Of a DNA stretch of 64,000 bases, positions 1 through 12,351 are shown piece after piece. The stretch is from contig LSRY02000010.1 of NCBI GenBank assembly GCA_001643675.2, positions 253,001 to 317,000 of the forward strand, written 5' to 3'. The translations under genes and the position numbers were made by a program. The DNA is from Monocercomonoides exilis (Eukaryota > Preaxostyla > Oxymonadida > Polymastigidae). Numbering within the stretch: position 1 is the first letter of the stretch; the number at the start of each line of letters is the position of its first letter. The notes below the pieces were generated by a model. It was not told the DNA's origin and made no database searches. It worked only from the letters and a program-made list of their open reading frames with translations.

Positions 1-742
1 TATAAGGCATGGGTTTTACGAAGCTGGAATAACGTCTTCTCAAATATCTCACGTTCTGAGGCGCACTTTGGATTCCTTGCCTTTCGGTGTGAAACCGGCG
101 AGACAGACAAACCGATGGTCCATCTCTGGTAAACTAATCACATCAAATGCAGTTCTAAAGGAATGGCAAGCCTTTGAAGAGAAAAAGTCTATTTATGATG
201 ATGAAAGAGTTGAGAATATTCATAAAACAAATATTAAGCAAAAAACGATAAAAAATAAAAAGGAAAGACCTTCATCTTCAAAAATAACTTCTTCTGATTC
301 CAAGCTTTCAAACCTTGCAACTTATGAGAATACTGGTTTCAATACTGACACTGACGATATCTCATGTTCAACAGATTTCGAATCAGATCCAACTGATTCA
401 CAAGAAGGGGAAGAAAATATTTTGGTCGTTCGTGTTTTCAGAAGAAAAAGCAAACGGAAAAGATTTATTTTGTGCCGGTCAGATCATTTGGATAAAGCAG
501 ATGGTCGAAAAAAAGTATCTGATTTGTCAAGTTCTTCTAATTATTCTGAAGAAGAATCTTCAGAAACTGATCATCATTCCGACAGATTAAACAAATTGAA
601 AGAAAAGAAAAAAAGATATCTTGACAGCAGTGAATATATAAAAGAAGATCTTTCATCAAGCAACGAAGAAGTAGATTTGGATGAAAAAAAATTGTCCAAA
701 AAACATTCCATGAGATCGGAAAAATGTTTGCCCAAAATATAA
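1..742 (+). CDS. DDE_1 (pogo/Tigger-like) transposase, C-terminal fragment cut by the window edge
   Basis: The frame is open from base 2, so the real start lies outside the window. The first 60 or so residues (FYEAGITSSQ, VLRRTLDSLP, GKLITSNAVLKEW) align by eye with the C-terminus of the complete DDE_1 transposase at 23096-24512 (FMKNGVLLNEW, GKIITEQKFLEEW). That makes this the end of a related cut-and-paste transposase; the catalytic DDE part is not in view. After the homologous part comes a long tail rich in Ser, Lys, Asp and Glu, probably disordered. After the TAA at 740-742 the same frame stays open for 19 more codons to a TGA, so the tail may once have been longer. No inverted terminal repeat was found downstream. 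Family assignment rests on this internal comparison only. Confidence 0.6.
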   Translation, partial: IRHGFYEAGITSSQISHVLRRTLDSLPFGVKPARQTNRWSISGKLITSNAVLKEWQAFEEKKSIYDDERVENIHKTNIKQKTIKNKKERPSSSKITSSDSKLSNLATYENTGFNTDTDDISCSTDFESDPTDSQEGEENILVVRVFRRKSKRKRFILCRSDHLDKADGRKKVSDLSSSSNYSEEESSETDHHSDRLNKLKEKKKRYLDSSEYIKEDLSSSNEEVDLDEKKLSKKHSMRSEKCLPKI

Positions 743-3700
743 TCTGAGCATTATGTTCTTTTCACCGATTCTGATGAAAGTGAGTACAATCCAAAGAAAT
801 GATTTGTGAGAAATGAACAATCAAAAAAAGTTGAAAAACATATCAAACCTTTTCAATCTCTTCATATCAGACAATAATTATTCAGGAAATCACTATGCAA
901 TTTGATTGTCAAACATTTTGTTAATTGCGTTGTTTACAACAACAAGTTTCAATAATTCTTGATAAAGAATTAGGATAACTCTATTTTTATAAAAAAACAA
1001 GCATAAGCATTTTTAATGAAAAGAAACAATAATTTTCAGAAAAAAGAAAAAAAAAAACATTTTTGAAAAAAGATAAACAAAAGAAAAAAAACAATTTATT
1101 TCATTTTCAAATTTAAAAATGAATCGCATAATAGAAAAGGCACCAAAGTTCCAGACAAAGAAATTAAGTGATCAACAAACCTGCGAAAATAAAAATAAAC
1201 TTTTTTCATTTTAAAACTTGTCGGAATAAATATACTATCAATGGTCGTGCTATTGTCTATGAAAAGAACAAAATATTATTTTATTGATATCAAAATAAAA
1301 ATAAAACACAAAGAACAAACCACATAAAGGTGATTCTTCAAAGAATGCGAACTTGCGAACAGTTTTTAACAATACTTATCGATGAAAAAAAGTTAGAAAC
1401 TACATTTCCTGAATTCATAAAAAGTCTTTCATGGAAATTGGAACACATTGAGTTTTCAAATCATTTGAAATCGAAAATTTTGATTGAAATTGAACAAAAT
1501 GTAGAATTGAACATCCTCCGTGAAAATCTTTCAAATAATATATCTAGTTAACAAACCACTTAATAATTATTGAATTGTTTAACTATTTCTTCAAAGTTGA
1601 ATAATTTATTAAACATTGTTGGATTGGAAAAAATTTTATAATGGGTTTGGAACCCATTATTTTGATAGAAAACAATGTGATGATCGTTATTATGATAAAT
1701 CTGCAAATTCATTACCATTAAAAGTAATTATGCAATAATGGTATTCTTTTGTATTTCATCTATTTCATCTATTGACTTTTTTCATATTTTTTTCATTTTA
1801 ATAAGAAAATAACATAATTTTTTTTATTTTCCGATTTTTTTCATGTTATAGAAGTAATTTTCAATGTTTCGCCGTAAGAATTTATTTATATTTTCAGTTA
1901 ATTCTTTGGCATTTTATTATTTAAGAAAAGATTTCAATTTTTCTGTTTTTTTTCACATCACAAGATTGAAAGATGTCAAAGACAAAAATTTTTTAAAAGT
2001 TGAGTAATATTTGTTGCAAACAAAAAAAGAATGAAATCATAGAAAGATAACATCAAAATAAAAATGAGAAATGTCAAAATTTTTCTTAAACTGAAAATTG
2101 TACCAAAATAGTTAATTTTCAAGAATAAAAATGAATTTTTGAAATCGACATTGAGTTTTAACAAAAATTAACATCATTTGATCAATTTTCATCATCTTTT
2201 AAATTATTCAAGATGATATGTGCGGGTTTTTGCAACTGTTCGGGTTTTCCACCATACTATTATGTATTTAAAATTTCATTTTTTACAAAAATTGACATAC
2301 GAAATAGAAAACGATTTCTCAACAACCAAGTTGGATTTTATCAAATGGATAACCTAATAATATTTGTTGGAAAAAACAAAAAAGAGAGAGAGAATACATA
2401 AAATTTCATAATGACTGAAAGAATGTTATTTCTGTTCAACTTTGTCATTTTTAATTTTTCATTTTCTATGATCATTTTGAATATCAGCAAATCATAATAA
2501 AGGAAAAGAAAAGAAAGTAAATGAACAAAACATACACAGAAGCCGAAGCAGCGATGATCATTTTATTGAATAAAAATAAACAGGCAAGGCGAATATTGAC
2601 AGATGATAGAAAACACAGAAAAGGAAAATTTAAAATATATGAAAGAATCAAACGCAAATAGAAATTCCAATTTGAGTCGGAACCGATCGTTGAAAGATGA
2701 TGAATTGATGTGATGTTTTACGAACTGAATTTATTTTTTTCAAATTCCTCAATGTTTGACAGATATCATGGAAGATGAAAAAAGTTCATCCAAACTTGCC
2801 AATTGTTGATTGCAACAACACAAAAGTATTGCCTGAGTATGGTTCAAAAAGGAAGCTGTTCCCTTCATTCCAAAGAAATTGATATTTAATTGGATTCCTT
2901 TCTTTCCTCCAAAACTCCATTCTTCCTTTCATGTGTAGAGAAATAACCTTGCTGGAGTGTATCTCACGGAAAATCTATCTTCCTCCTTCTTCTCCAAATC
3001 TCATTTCAGCTGAAATGAAAACTGCCTTGAACAACAAGATTGCTTATTATTTCCAATCAAATGAATAAATTTCCTTTTGATGTTTCACTCCCACCAAACT
3101 TGAAAAACTCCATCATTTCTATTAGAACTGGACTTTATTCCTTTTCTTCATAGCACAAGATTATTTTGCAAATGAAGCATTGGACCTTGATCTTCTGTCA
3201 CTCAACAAGCATGTTCCCCATGTTCAAGAACTTTTCTTTTCATTTCTTTTGTTCAGACGATTTGTGATGATTTTCTAAATTTCTTTTCTTTTCTTCTTTC
3301 ACAATCCAATGATCCATTGACAAACGAGCTCAAAATGACACAGTCCACAAAATATGTCAAATCTTCAACAACCATCTGTTCTTGTTTTCAGACTCATTCT
3401 TCTCCACAAAAACTACTAAAAACATCTTCCGTTCGCTCATTCAATTTGCCAGATTTCTTTTCCTCTTTGCTAAAGGATTTGCTATTAATTCCGTTGACAA
3501 AAAGATGTGATTCAAAAATTTTATTATCGATTTAAAAAATATCATTCTTCAAATAATATGTTGGTTTTGATCAAAAAGAAACATAAAATTTTCATTTCTG
3601 GACTTAGACGGTCAATCCTTGCGGCTTCTTCGCGATATCTTTAACATTTCTTTTTTTAAAGCAAAAACAGAACAGTTTGTGTTGCGATCATTTTAGTACT

Positions 3701-3790
3701 GCAATATAATCAACGATGTTTGTATTTATCTTTTATTTTGTTATTTGCCAGCTTTGCCCCACTTTTTGAATATTTTTTGCAACAAACAGA
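743..3790. other. AT-rich intergenic stretch with no supported gene
   Basis: Only short open frames occur here (for example 1330-1551), with no recognisable domain and with codon use like random AT-rich DNA. A perfect short palindrome (aatgggtttggaacccatt) lies near 1640-1660. At about 2216-2256 there is a diverged match to the right terminus of the foldback element at 21.65-21.98 kb (gtgcgggtttttgca followed by a second cgggtttt), followed by tatta; it looks like a solitary remnant. The stretch 2880-3540 is less AT-biased and may be an old pseudogene, but I could not assign it. Confidence 0.5.
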
Positions 3791-5219
3791 ATGAGCTTGC
3801 CAAATGATATATCTGAAAATGAACTTTTGACCACAGCCAGAACCAAGAAGTTTTCAAGTTTGTTCTTTTATTTGGATTGAACAATTTTGAAAAAGAATTT
3901 GTTTTTTTGAATGTTTTTTGAAGAATTGTTTCGTGAACTGGAGCGTTGCAGAGAAGATAAACAAAAACGGAAAATTGAGGAATTGAACAGATTAATTGAT
4001 GAAATGAATGAAATAGAATTTAGATCAATTTTCACAGAAGAACTATTTAATAAAATTCACCAAATGATTGAAGAAAAGAAAATGCGAATGGAAATTGCCA
4101 TTATCCTGATAAAACATGTTGGATATTGCAAAGCATTGAAAAGATTTTCTCTTTTTTCTTTTGATAATTCATTGCTGCGTGAAAGAATGAGAGAGATGAT
4201 GATTGATGAAAATGAGAAGAAAAAGGAAATAAACGAAAAAATTCTTACAGATCTCTGCGAATGCTATTTGTTGTTGAACAGATGGTTTTCATCTGAAATG
4301 GATTCAATTTGCGTGCCTTGCCTTCTGAAAGAAACCGGGAAGAAAGAAGAAAATGAGGTAATTCAAAAAGAAGTGGAAATGGTGTTACTGGCTTTGAGTT
4401 GCACCTATAAATATGATGTATGTTCGCTTCTATTTCCTTTTTGATGCTTTTGAAATATTTTTTTAATTCTGATTAGAATGTGTCAAAAGAACTGTATTTG
4501 AATGAGATCAAAACGATCATCGAATATCATCAGGAGCATCACAACCTTACCCGACTTGCCTATCAATCAGCTTGGAGGTTTTTGATAAACAGATATTATT
4601 ATGAAAATGAGAAAGATGTGATTATAAATGAACTGCATTTTAAAAGAGAGGTTGCAGGAGAATTAGAAGATCTTTTGAAGTGTATGGATTGGAAAAGAAA
4701 AGTTAAAGGAAGAAAAGAAATGTTTATAATAAGGAGATGGTTCGATGTTATTCATAATTTCTTTTCCTCATGCACATTGTGGAACGAAGAACTTGCTGGA
4801 CTCCTCGGAAGCCTCGTGAAATTATTTCGAACATCAAGGGACAGTCACAAAGATACAAGCTATGGATGCCTCGATTCACTTAGATATGCATCAGAAAAGA
4901 GAAATGTGAAAATTGTTGACTTGTTGAAAAGTGGAGCTATTGGTCTCTATTTGGAGGAAATGAAGCAATCAACTTTGGATGAAAAAATTATATGGTATTG
5001 TTTTTATTTCTTTTTGAATGTTTCAAAAAAATTTGATGAAAAGAAGGTTGATGAAATTGAAGAAGAAGAAAGAAAAGAAATGAAAAGAAAGACATTTGAA
5101 AGGATGGAAGAAGAAGGATTTGAAGATTGCATTGTGAGTTTTCACGAAAAGTTTTTTTCAATAGAAAATATTATAATGGTTCATCTTTGAATATTTTTGA
5201 TTATTTTGTGAATATTTGA
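3791..5219 (+). CDS. Lineage-specific hypothetical protein (oxymonad-type helical family), with apparent 3' frameshift
   Basis: Three exons are inferred: 3791-3857, 3924-4417 and 4477 onward. The introns begin GTTTGT and GTATGT and end AG, and the joins keep the frame. The product (about 425 aa) is strongly charged and helical, with blocks KIEELNRLIDEMNEIEF, FTEELFNKI, LYLNEIKTIIEYHQEHHNLT and AYQSAWRFLINRYYYE. From memory this matches a very large hypothetical family of Monocercomonoides; this needs a database search. An ARM/HEAT-like helical repeat fold is possible, but its function is unknown. The current frame stops at 5188-5190. Shifting by one base in the T-run at about 5153-5159 instead gives an ending SLNIFDYFVNI with a stop at 5217-5219, which fits the family ending as I remember it. 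So either the gene has a one-base frameshift or the read is wrong at the homopolymer. Confidence 0.7.
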
Positions 5220-5310
5220 GAAAATGAAACTCACTTTGTTAACAAATATTTTTATTTATTTGTTTTATACCTCTGTGGCATGGCAAGTTGTGGAATTATT
5301 TGCCTATCAC

Positions 5311-5449
5311 AAAAAAATAAAAATAAAAATAAAAATAAAAATAAAAATAAAAATAAAAATAAAAAAAAAAAAAAAAGAAAAAGAAAAAAGAAAAAAGAAA
5401 AGAAAAAGAAAAAAAAGAAAAAGAAAAAGAAAAGAAAGAAAGAAAAATA
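5311..5449. repeat. Low-complexity A-rich tract (AAAAAT)n then (GAAAA)n
   Basis: About ten units of aaaaat/aaataa are followed by purine-only gaaa/aaaag runs. It is simple-sequence DNA between the hypothetical gene and the left side of the Maverick-like element. The Lys-rich open frame across it is a by-product of the repeat. Confidence 0.9.
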
Positions 5450-5535
5450 AACTAATTAATTAATTAAAATGAAAACAAAATAGTACGAATAATAGAAAAA
5501 ACTTTTAAAAACTTTAAAAAGAGCTTTGGAAAATT

Positions 5536-5880
5536 TTGTTGATCGCATATGAAATTTCTGATATTTTTTTGTCAGTGACGATCACTGACAAACTGAAGAT
5601 GTATGGTCCCATTAGTTCAACAACTCCAATGAAAAATACATATGGCACGACCATTATTATCCGTAGTAATCAACAGATAATCAAAAACCTACCAGACAAC
5701 TTTAATGTAATAATCTCAGGATATGCAGTACTAAAAGCAAGTGCAGACAAGATGTGCAAGATTGTCCCAATATTTGGTTATTTCGTGGATATGACCAGAG
5801 AAGGCTGTAGTAATCGTTTGCTCGTTTGGCCAGGTGAAACTGTAGAAAGTGGTGAAACAGGGGGTTATACAGCTTGGTGA
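5536..5880 (+). CDS. Unidentified protein at the left side of the Maverick-like element
   Basis: This is an open frame of up to 114 codons. The first ATG that looks usable is at 5599 (MYGPISSTTP), giving about 93 aa. The sequence alternates hydrophobic and polar residues (TTIIIRSNQQI, NVIISGYAVLK, CKIVPIFGYFVDM), as in a beta-rich structural protein, and ends in a Gly/Thr-rich segment. I do not recognise the family. It lies just upstream of, and in the same direction as, the tail-collar-like gene, so it may be a structural partner or a broken piece of a capsid protein. It could equally be a remnant. Confidence 0.35.
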   Translation: MLIAYEISDIFLSVTITDKLKMYGPISSTTPMKNTYGTTIIIRSNQQIIKNLPDNFNVIISGYAVLKASADKMCKIVPIFGYFVDMTREGCSNRLLVWPGETVESGETGGYTAW

Positions 5881-5941
5881 TATCTCTAGGCGGAATACTT
5901 CAGACAAGAACACCAACATGTTTATTTTTTTTCAAACTTAA

Positions 5942-6784
5942 ATGACAAATGTTTTGAACGCGAAACTTGCGTTAATGTTAATGCAGAAAATACAGTATCA
6001 ACAAATCGCAAATGAAGTGAACGAAGTGAAAGAAGTTGTCGAAAATGTTAGTGGTGAGTCAATAGAACACATCAGAAACTTATCACAAATTAACTCAAAA
6101 ATAACCGGGCTGGAGAGTGATATAACTGAAATGAATGCAAAACTTGGGTAAAAAGCGAGAGTTTTCAACACTTACGAAGACATGAGTGAGTGGCTGAGTG
6201 TTCAAGATAATGTGAATACTTTGCAAATAGGTCAAACATTCTATATTGTTCTGAAAGATGTTCCTGATTATTGGTTTGATGGAACACAATTTTTGGAGAT
6301 AGAAACTGAGATAATAACACTCGAAGATTATTACAACAAAACGAATGTTGATGCAATGGTGGAAGCTGCTGTTAATGCTTTGTTCAACAAGATTTACCCA
6401 GTTAATTGTGTTATTATGAGATACAGTGCTGACGATCCAAACACACAATACACTGGTACAACATGGACAAAATTGACCACTGGCAGATATGTTAAGTTAG
6501 GCGTAATTGCTGGAGAAACTGGTGGTTCAGCCACAATGACAAGTTCATCGACAAAATTGACTGTTGATCAAATGCCTTCACATTCTCATTCGTTAATACT
6601 TTTCTAACAAGGTGGATCCAATCATAATGGATATTCTCTTGGCGGACACTTTTCAGAAAACAATAACGGTGTAATGTGTGGGGAAGGAAGCACCAACGAA
6701 GTGGGAGGTGTTCAAGGTCATGCTCATACTGTGTCAGTGACTCCATCATATCTCACAATTGAATTTTGGCGTCGAACTGCCTAA
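5942..6784 (+). pseudogene. Phage tail-fibre/collar-like protein with two in-frame stops
   Basis: One frame runs from ATG 5942 to TAA 6782-6784 (about 280 codons), broken by TAA at 6149-6151 and TAA at 6605-6607. The first part (NEVNEVKEVVENV and INSKITGLESDITEMNAKL) looks like a trimeric coiled coil. Next comes a segment resembling tail-fibre shaft linkers (LQIGQTFYIV, DYWFDG). The C-terminal part has the layout of the phage tail collar/receptor-binding tip: KIYPV, then GTTWTKL, then LTVDQMPSHSHS, then HAHTVSVTPSYLTIEFWRR. That His-rich tip binds metal in known phage fibres. In a eukaryotic Maverick such a protein could serve as a spike or adhesion protein (inference). Its stop codon overlaps the end of the convergent integrase gene. 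Confidence 0.65.
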
Positions 6785-8022
6785 CTTTGAAACATAAAAT
6801 AATTTTTGACAGCATCTGGAATCGTTTGATATGTTAAACTAACAAACTTTGTGAAGCATATCGGTAATTCCACAATTTCTTCAGATGGGATAATGGAACA
6901 AATAACATTACCGTGTTTGTATTCAATAAATTTTGCTAAATAATTAAAATTCCTTCGTTTCTTCGCAAATGCGTTTGACTTATAAAAGTGAATCATCAGT
7001 GTATAACCCTCAGAATAGTTGTGCATACTCTTTTTCATTTGTTGTTTCGTGAAATTTTTCAATGACTCCTTCACTTTACGAATATACATACCTTCAAGCT
7101 CCAAATCATTTTCAACTTCTCTGGGAGAATGCAAGTTGAAATAAGCTGAGTGTGGAGTGTCGTTGTAATAATCCACCAATTGTTGCATCATTCGTGGATC
7201 AGCCATGTTTCGAACATTATATCCAAAGCCATCTCTAAGTGTTCTGATCGCTCGATAAACAACACTGTTATGTTTCGTTTGTTTGCTGCTTGTGAAGAAT
7301 GTTTGTATTTCAATTTGTTCAAAGAAATTTGTTTGTCTCCTGCTTGTCCACACAGCTTCACGATCACTTCTAATGTGTTTTGCGTTAACTTGTTTTATCA
7401 GTTGTTCCAATGCTCTCAGCAATGCATTTTCTGTTTTATTGCTTATGGTGATAACCACAAGGAACTTCGTATTCACGTTAATTGCTACCATGAATGTGTT
7501 CAACAGTCTGTTTCGATCATCATTCAGTATAATAAGGTCAATCTCATATAAATGGAATGCTGGTGAGAAATATGGGTGTTGGAGTTTCAATAAGGGTTTT
7601 TGTTGATAATCAGCGGGGACTTCTTTTCTAAACAAAGGTTTGGACTTGAACGGAAAAATCAAGGGTTCAACATTATTTTTCGCAATATTCTTCTGTGTTT
7701 CCTTCTGTTGAATTCTTCGCATATGGAGTGGATAATGTTGGTCAATCTGTGGATTAAGTTCGTGGAGCAAATCTAAGTATTCATCATAGTATTGTCGGAC
7801 TGTTTTGTCACCATAATATATTTTTTCCATATTCTGTTCGATAAGTTTTCGTTTATCTGCATCGTGAGCTGTGAACTGTTTCTTAATAAATGATGACTCA
7901 GCTTCTAAATACTCCTGCTTCAAGAACGAATTGATAATTGTGGTCACATTATCTGAAGCTTTGTCCTTGTCCAATGACTGGAATAAATTATTCCATTAGT
8001 CAAAAATATTCTCCGAAGCCAT
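6781..8022 (-). pseudogene. Maverick rve-type integrase with one in-frame stop
   Basis: ATG is at 8022 and the stop TAG at 6783-6781, 413 residues if the in-frame TAA at 7998-7996 is ignored. The catalytic core has the retroviral-integrase pattern: first Asp in YEIDLIIL, second Asp in HIRSDREAVW, then the helix NSVVYRAIRTLRDG where the third acidic residue would normally sit. Here that position reads Tyr, which would kill DDE catalysis unless the alignment is off. The C-terminal part (EGYTLMIHFYK onward) suits a chromodomain/SH3-like tail but is not clear. It would insert the element DNA. The gene lies 10 bases beyond the polymerase stop in the same direction, so the two may be co-transcribed. 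Confidence 0.75.
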
Positions 8023-8032
8023 TTTCAAATCG

Positions 8033-11000
8033 TTAAATAACACAATAATTCTTGGCCGATGCATTATACATGAATGATGCGCAACTTTCATCATCTAGCA
8101 CTACCATTTTCGTGTGTATTCCACTCAGAGCATTCTTTGTGATCCTCAGTTTTTTCATTTCACATTTCACATTCCTCAGGTTCAAAGATACAGACTCAAT
8201 AACAACATCATCAATCAGTGTTTGCAGGCAATCATTTACTTAAATTTCCTTTAATGTTCCATCCATTCCGATCACTTTAGCTGCAAAGCTCATGTAATTA
8301 TCATTGGTGTTAACCCCTTTGTTTTTCATAATCTCTATCCCATTGCATCGTATTGTGTAAGATTTTGGAGATAAAGTAATCATCCAATCACAAACTCTCT
8401 CAACAGTTAACCCCAACAATTTCTTTTGCTCCTTCACATCTGATGTTCCTGGAAACCAATATCCCACATGTTTGTTATTGAACTCGCGATTGATAAATAA
8501 TGCATCAAACCCCTGATTTATCCCGAGCTTGGAATGACCACAAATAGACCAATATGCACTATCAGTGTCACCTTCAATGAAATGAATACGTTCTAAATTC
8601 AAACATTTCATCATGAAGATGAAGACGAATCTGAGATACCACACTTTGGCGTTATCCAATGTCCATACCGCTGATTGCAAACAAGTGCAGCATGCTGCTT
8701 GTCTGGGCTGTTGTTCAACAGTGGACACATTAGCCCCCGGTTTCTGAGATGACACAAATGATAGAAATATTTGAGATCTCACTGTTTCTTCCTTCGATAA
8801 TAACGCTGTCTTTGGAAATATTTCAGTGTTCATACTATCATAAGCATACGATGAATTCAGCAGTAATTTCATAAACAGTGCTTCATTTTTGTTTCCCTCA
8901 GCAATAGCTTTAACCAGTTGATCCATCAAAGCACAAGCAAATGTTTTGAATACAGCGTTCTTGCTGAAGACAGCCATTTCCTTTAAATCATCGATCACAA
9001 GCCCACATTCCTTAATCATATAGAAGAGATGCTCGTTTGTGAAAGACATGAACTGGTTGTGAGTGCTAATCAATTGGGTGATTTTTGTCTCACGTTTGCC
9101 TATGTGTAATAACTGATGCTTCATTGTGTCCATCATTTTTGTTCCAACAATGTCTTCATTAGTGTTGAATGTTAAGTTTCTGATAATTGGTGGAAAAAAT
9201 AAACATTTGTTGATGTGTGATTCTTTGATATGTCCTTTCAGTGAAACAATGAATAATTTATCGTGTTCTGCAATGATTCTGTTCAGAACATCCATCTTTG
9301 TTGTGTAGAATTCACAATGCCATGGGATGTACATTCGTTTTCCAAAACAGTTCTTTATTGATGAATATGCTGATGGATACAAACTGTTGAAGTCCACACC
9401 CATAATGTGAGTCATGATGTTCGGAGTATTTTTTGATATTATCGTGTTGTCAGCATGGTGGAAATGTGATATGTGAGATTCGCCAGCAATGTTGATTCTG
9501 TGCATAACATTTGACAATCCCCCAGTTATCGAAGAACGTAATAACGAATATACTCTTGAATCATCGAGTGCGAGAGGCAAGTTATGATACAGCGCGAACT
9601 TCTTCATCTGTATTCTCAGTCTCGTGAGGTGTTCATCCCTGTCCGATTTCACAACATTGCAATACAAACACGAAAACTTCACATTATCTATTGAATGTCC
9701 TTTCGAATTATCTATTCTGTAGAGTGTGTGCTTATTGTTTGTAGTGAACGAAGCGTTGCACAAATGACATTTTTGTTGAAATAGTTCAACAGCCCAGTCA
9801 TAATCATCATTAGTTATTGAATTATTTCGCAAACTTTTGGCATCCTGAAGCTTGTATCCATCAACCATTTTCCTCCACTTTTCCGTTGTCAGTTTATATG
9901 GTTTCTAATATTTGGAAATAAAGTAATCAGCATGAATATCAAAGTCTGGATATGGTGGATAACCTGTGAATAATGATGGAAAATAACAGGACACAAACTT
10001 AGCAGCAGCTGCATTCGATGCTGCAGAAACTGAATGGATCATATCAATTTTGAAACGAGCGAATAAAATAATTTGATTTCTGATGGGTTTAATCATAATA
10101 ACAGTATCTTGCTCGTTATAATATTTGAAATAATCCCATCTGTTATTGAATTTCTGTTCATCATCAACATATTCGTTGTATTGTGTTTCAATCAGTGTGT
10201 TAATACCTTTCAGTGATGAGTGAAACGCTGTATGAGGGAATGGAGTGGTTTGAGTTAGCACTTCTTCATAATTAGATGAATTGATGGCTTCGTGTGGAAA
10301 CGCACCTTTCTCTTCACTTCCATCACCAAAGTCTTTGACAAACGAGTCAAAAGTTTGAGGAAATACATAATGTATTCGATCAACGAATCTCAATATGATA
10401 TGTTTGATGTTGTGAGATACCATAATCTGTTTGGCATGGTTCAGTTTACCAAGAACTGATGTCACAGCCAATTCTTCAGATATTTGATACGGGATGATAA
10501 ATGCGTTGTCGAAGTTCGATGAATTCCAGCCGATAGCATTAACAACTTTTGCATTATATGGGATATTTTCATCCTCATAACGATTTGATTCTGCAATTCG
10601 GTCAGCAATTGTAAACATTCACATGATCGCTTTTGTGATAAAACATTCACTATCTGTTGAATCTCGTTTATCGAAATACTGTGTGGACATTTCATCACTT
10701 ATTACCGCTGTCATTGTAATCGATAATGGTATTAGTTTGCTGACTGTCTGTGTTTTATCCCATGTTTCCTCTTCATCGGCAAACTTTTCTATTGTTTCAA
10801 AATCAAAAGCAATTAAATTCATTGTTGGTTTCCACTTGTCCATCATTTCGTGTGCAAGCAAGTATTCAGTTGTTTTGTTGTTCAAAATGGCTGTTGACTC
10901 TTGGACCGTTTTATTGTTTTTGTCTCTCCTTCTTTGCATTTAGCTACATGTTTTTCGAAAAGTTCAATACAATGGTTATCGACTTTGTAAGGTCTGGCAT

Positions 11001-12318
11001 ACGATAAACAATATGGGCAAACCTTCATTTTTGTCAACTTGTCTGGGTCAACAACGTGCATAATATGCATTCGCTCAGGTGCATTAATGAGCAATACATT
11101 CAAAGTTTTCTCAGCCTCAGGGTAAATATAAAACTGTGACAGGTGATAATTGTTTTTGGAGTTGTATGCATACAGATTAACGGAAACATTGAAGAAAGTC
11201 GTGAATTTGTCCATTTCTGTTGCAATATTTAATCCTTTGTGTGTTCTCAGATATGGTGTCAACAAACGTTGTTTACTGTTATCATAATTATAGAACTCAG
11301 CAAACAAACGCTTCGCTTCACACAACCTCATGTTGCTGCTGATCTTTCTATCAGCCGGCATTGTCAAAAAGGCTAATGCAATAAACATACAGATGGGGTA
11401 TTCACAATTAACGTGATTAACATTGTGTGTGGCAATGTGTTCCGCAAGCCCCGGGAAGTTCATCCCAATCTCTCGCAAGTAATACACCTTGAACATCACT
11501 GAAAATATTGCACACATTCTGTTTCTTGTGTCCAGAAAAGTTAAATCTTTGTTGTCTAGTATCCTCCTGTTCATTGCCTCTTTGAGTCTATCAACATCGA
11601 AGGCTGATGACACAATCATCGGTCTGGTTGTGATAAATGCTTGCTCACTGTTTGGTAGAACAGCATGGTATATGTACTGAGGTATTCTATCAATTTACCC
11701 TTCCAGTCTTTCGAATATCACACCAAAATCATACTGTATTTTTATCGGCATTTTCATTTTCTCTTGTTCGATAACATGTTTCAAGAAATTGACGATATTC
11801 TCGAATGAACAGATGCGATTGTTATAGTAATATCGGTAAGGTTCTGAGTCATCTGATACATAAGTGGGTTTCATTGATTTTCGTATACGCTCCAGTTCAA
11901 TCTCAAAGTCATGAACTTGGCTTAGGGGAAACAACAAAAGTGTACTGTTTTCTTCATCATCTGATTCAAGAGCTGTTTGTTCAATTTGTTGAGTATTGTT
12001 TGTTGACTCGTTAATGAATTGAAGCTTTTTCTTGAAGAATTGTTCTAATGCATTCTTCTTATCAAACTTATCAGCCTCGGTTTCAGCAATCTGGAACATT
12101 TGTTGAATATCTTCCATTATTTCGTCTGATATTTTTCGTTCGTTAGTCTCATGAAATGAACAGATGTCATCATAATCACTGTACTTGCCAGCATAACCAA
12201 GTATCGAAATATGTTGGTGAAACTGTGAGACTTTCGCAAAGTGATGAACAGCTGTGGGCTTAAACTTAAACTTCTTGCACAATTCAATTAATTGATTTTT
12301 ATTTAACATTTTAATCAC
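8033..12318 (-). pseudogene. Protein-primed-type DNA polymerase B of the Maverick, multiply disrupted
   Basis: Fragments in one orientation add up to about 1,430 codons. Breaks are TAA 11697-11695, a frameshift near 10,930, TGA 10621-10619, TAG 9907-9905 and TAA 8242-8240; the final stop is at 8035-8033. Visible motifs in order: a Cys/His cluster (CPYCLSYARPYK), exonuclease I FDFET (about 10,800), a second cluster (CHLCNASF and CLYC), polymerase motif A DFNSLYPS (about 9390), a motif-B-like NSSYAYD, motif C EGDTDSAYWS (about 8570) and a late TLSPKSYTI. These identify a family B polymerase like those that replicate Mavericks from a terminal protein. The N-terminal 300 or so residues match no domain I know; in related elements this region is a primer-protein or protease-like extension. 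Clearly not functional as read. Confidence 0.85.
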
Positions 12319-12351
12319 GAAAAAAATAAATTTTCTTTCACTTATTTTGAT

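Noticed and set aside
1330-1551. Possible 73-codon gene
   Set aside because: The first codon is not ATG, no domain or splice sites are visible, and its composition resembles the flanks.
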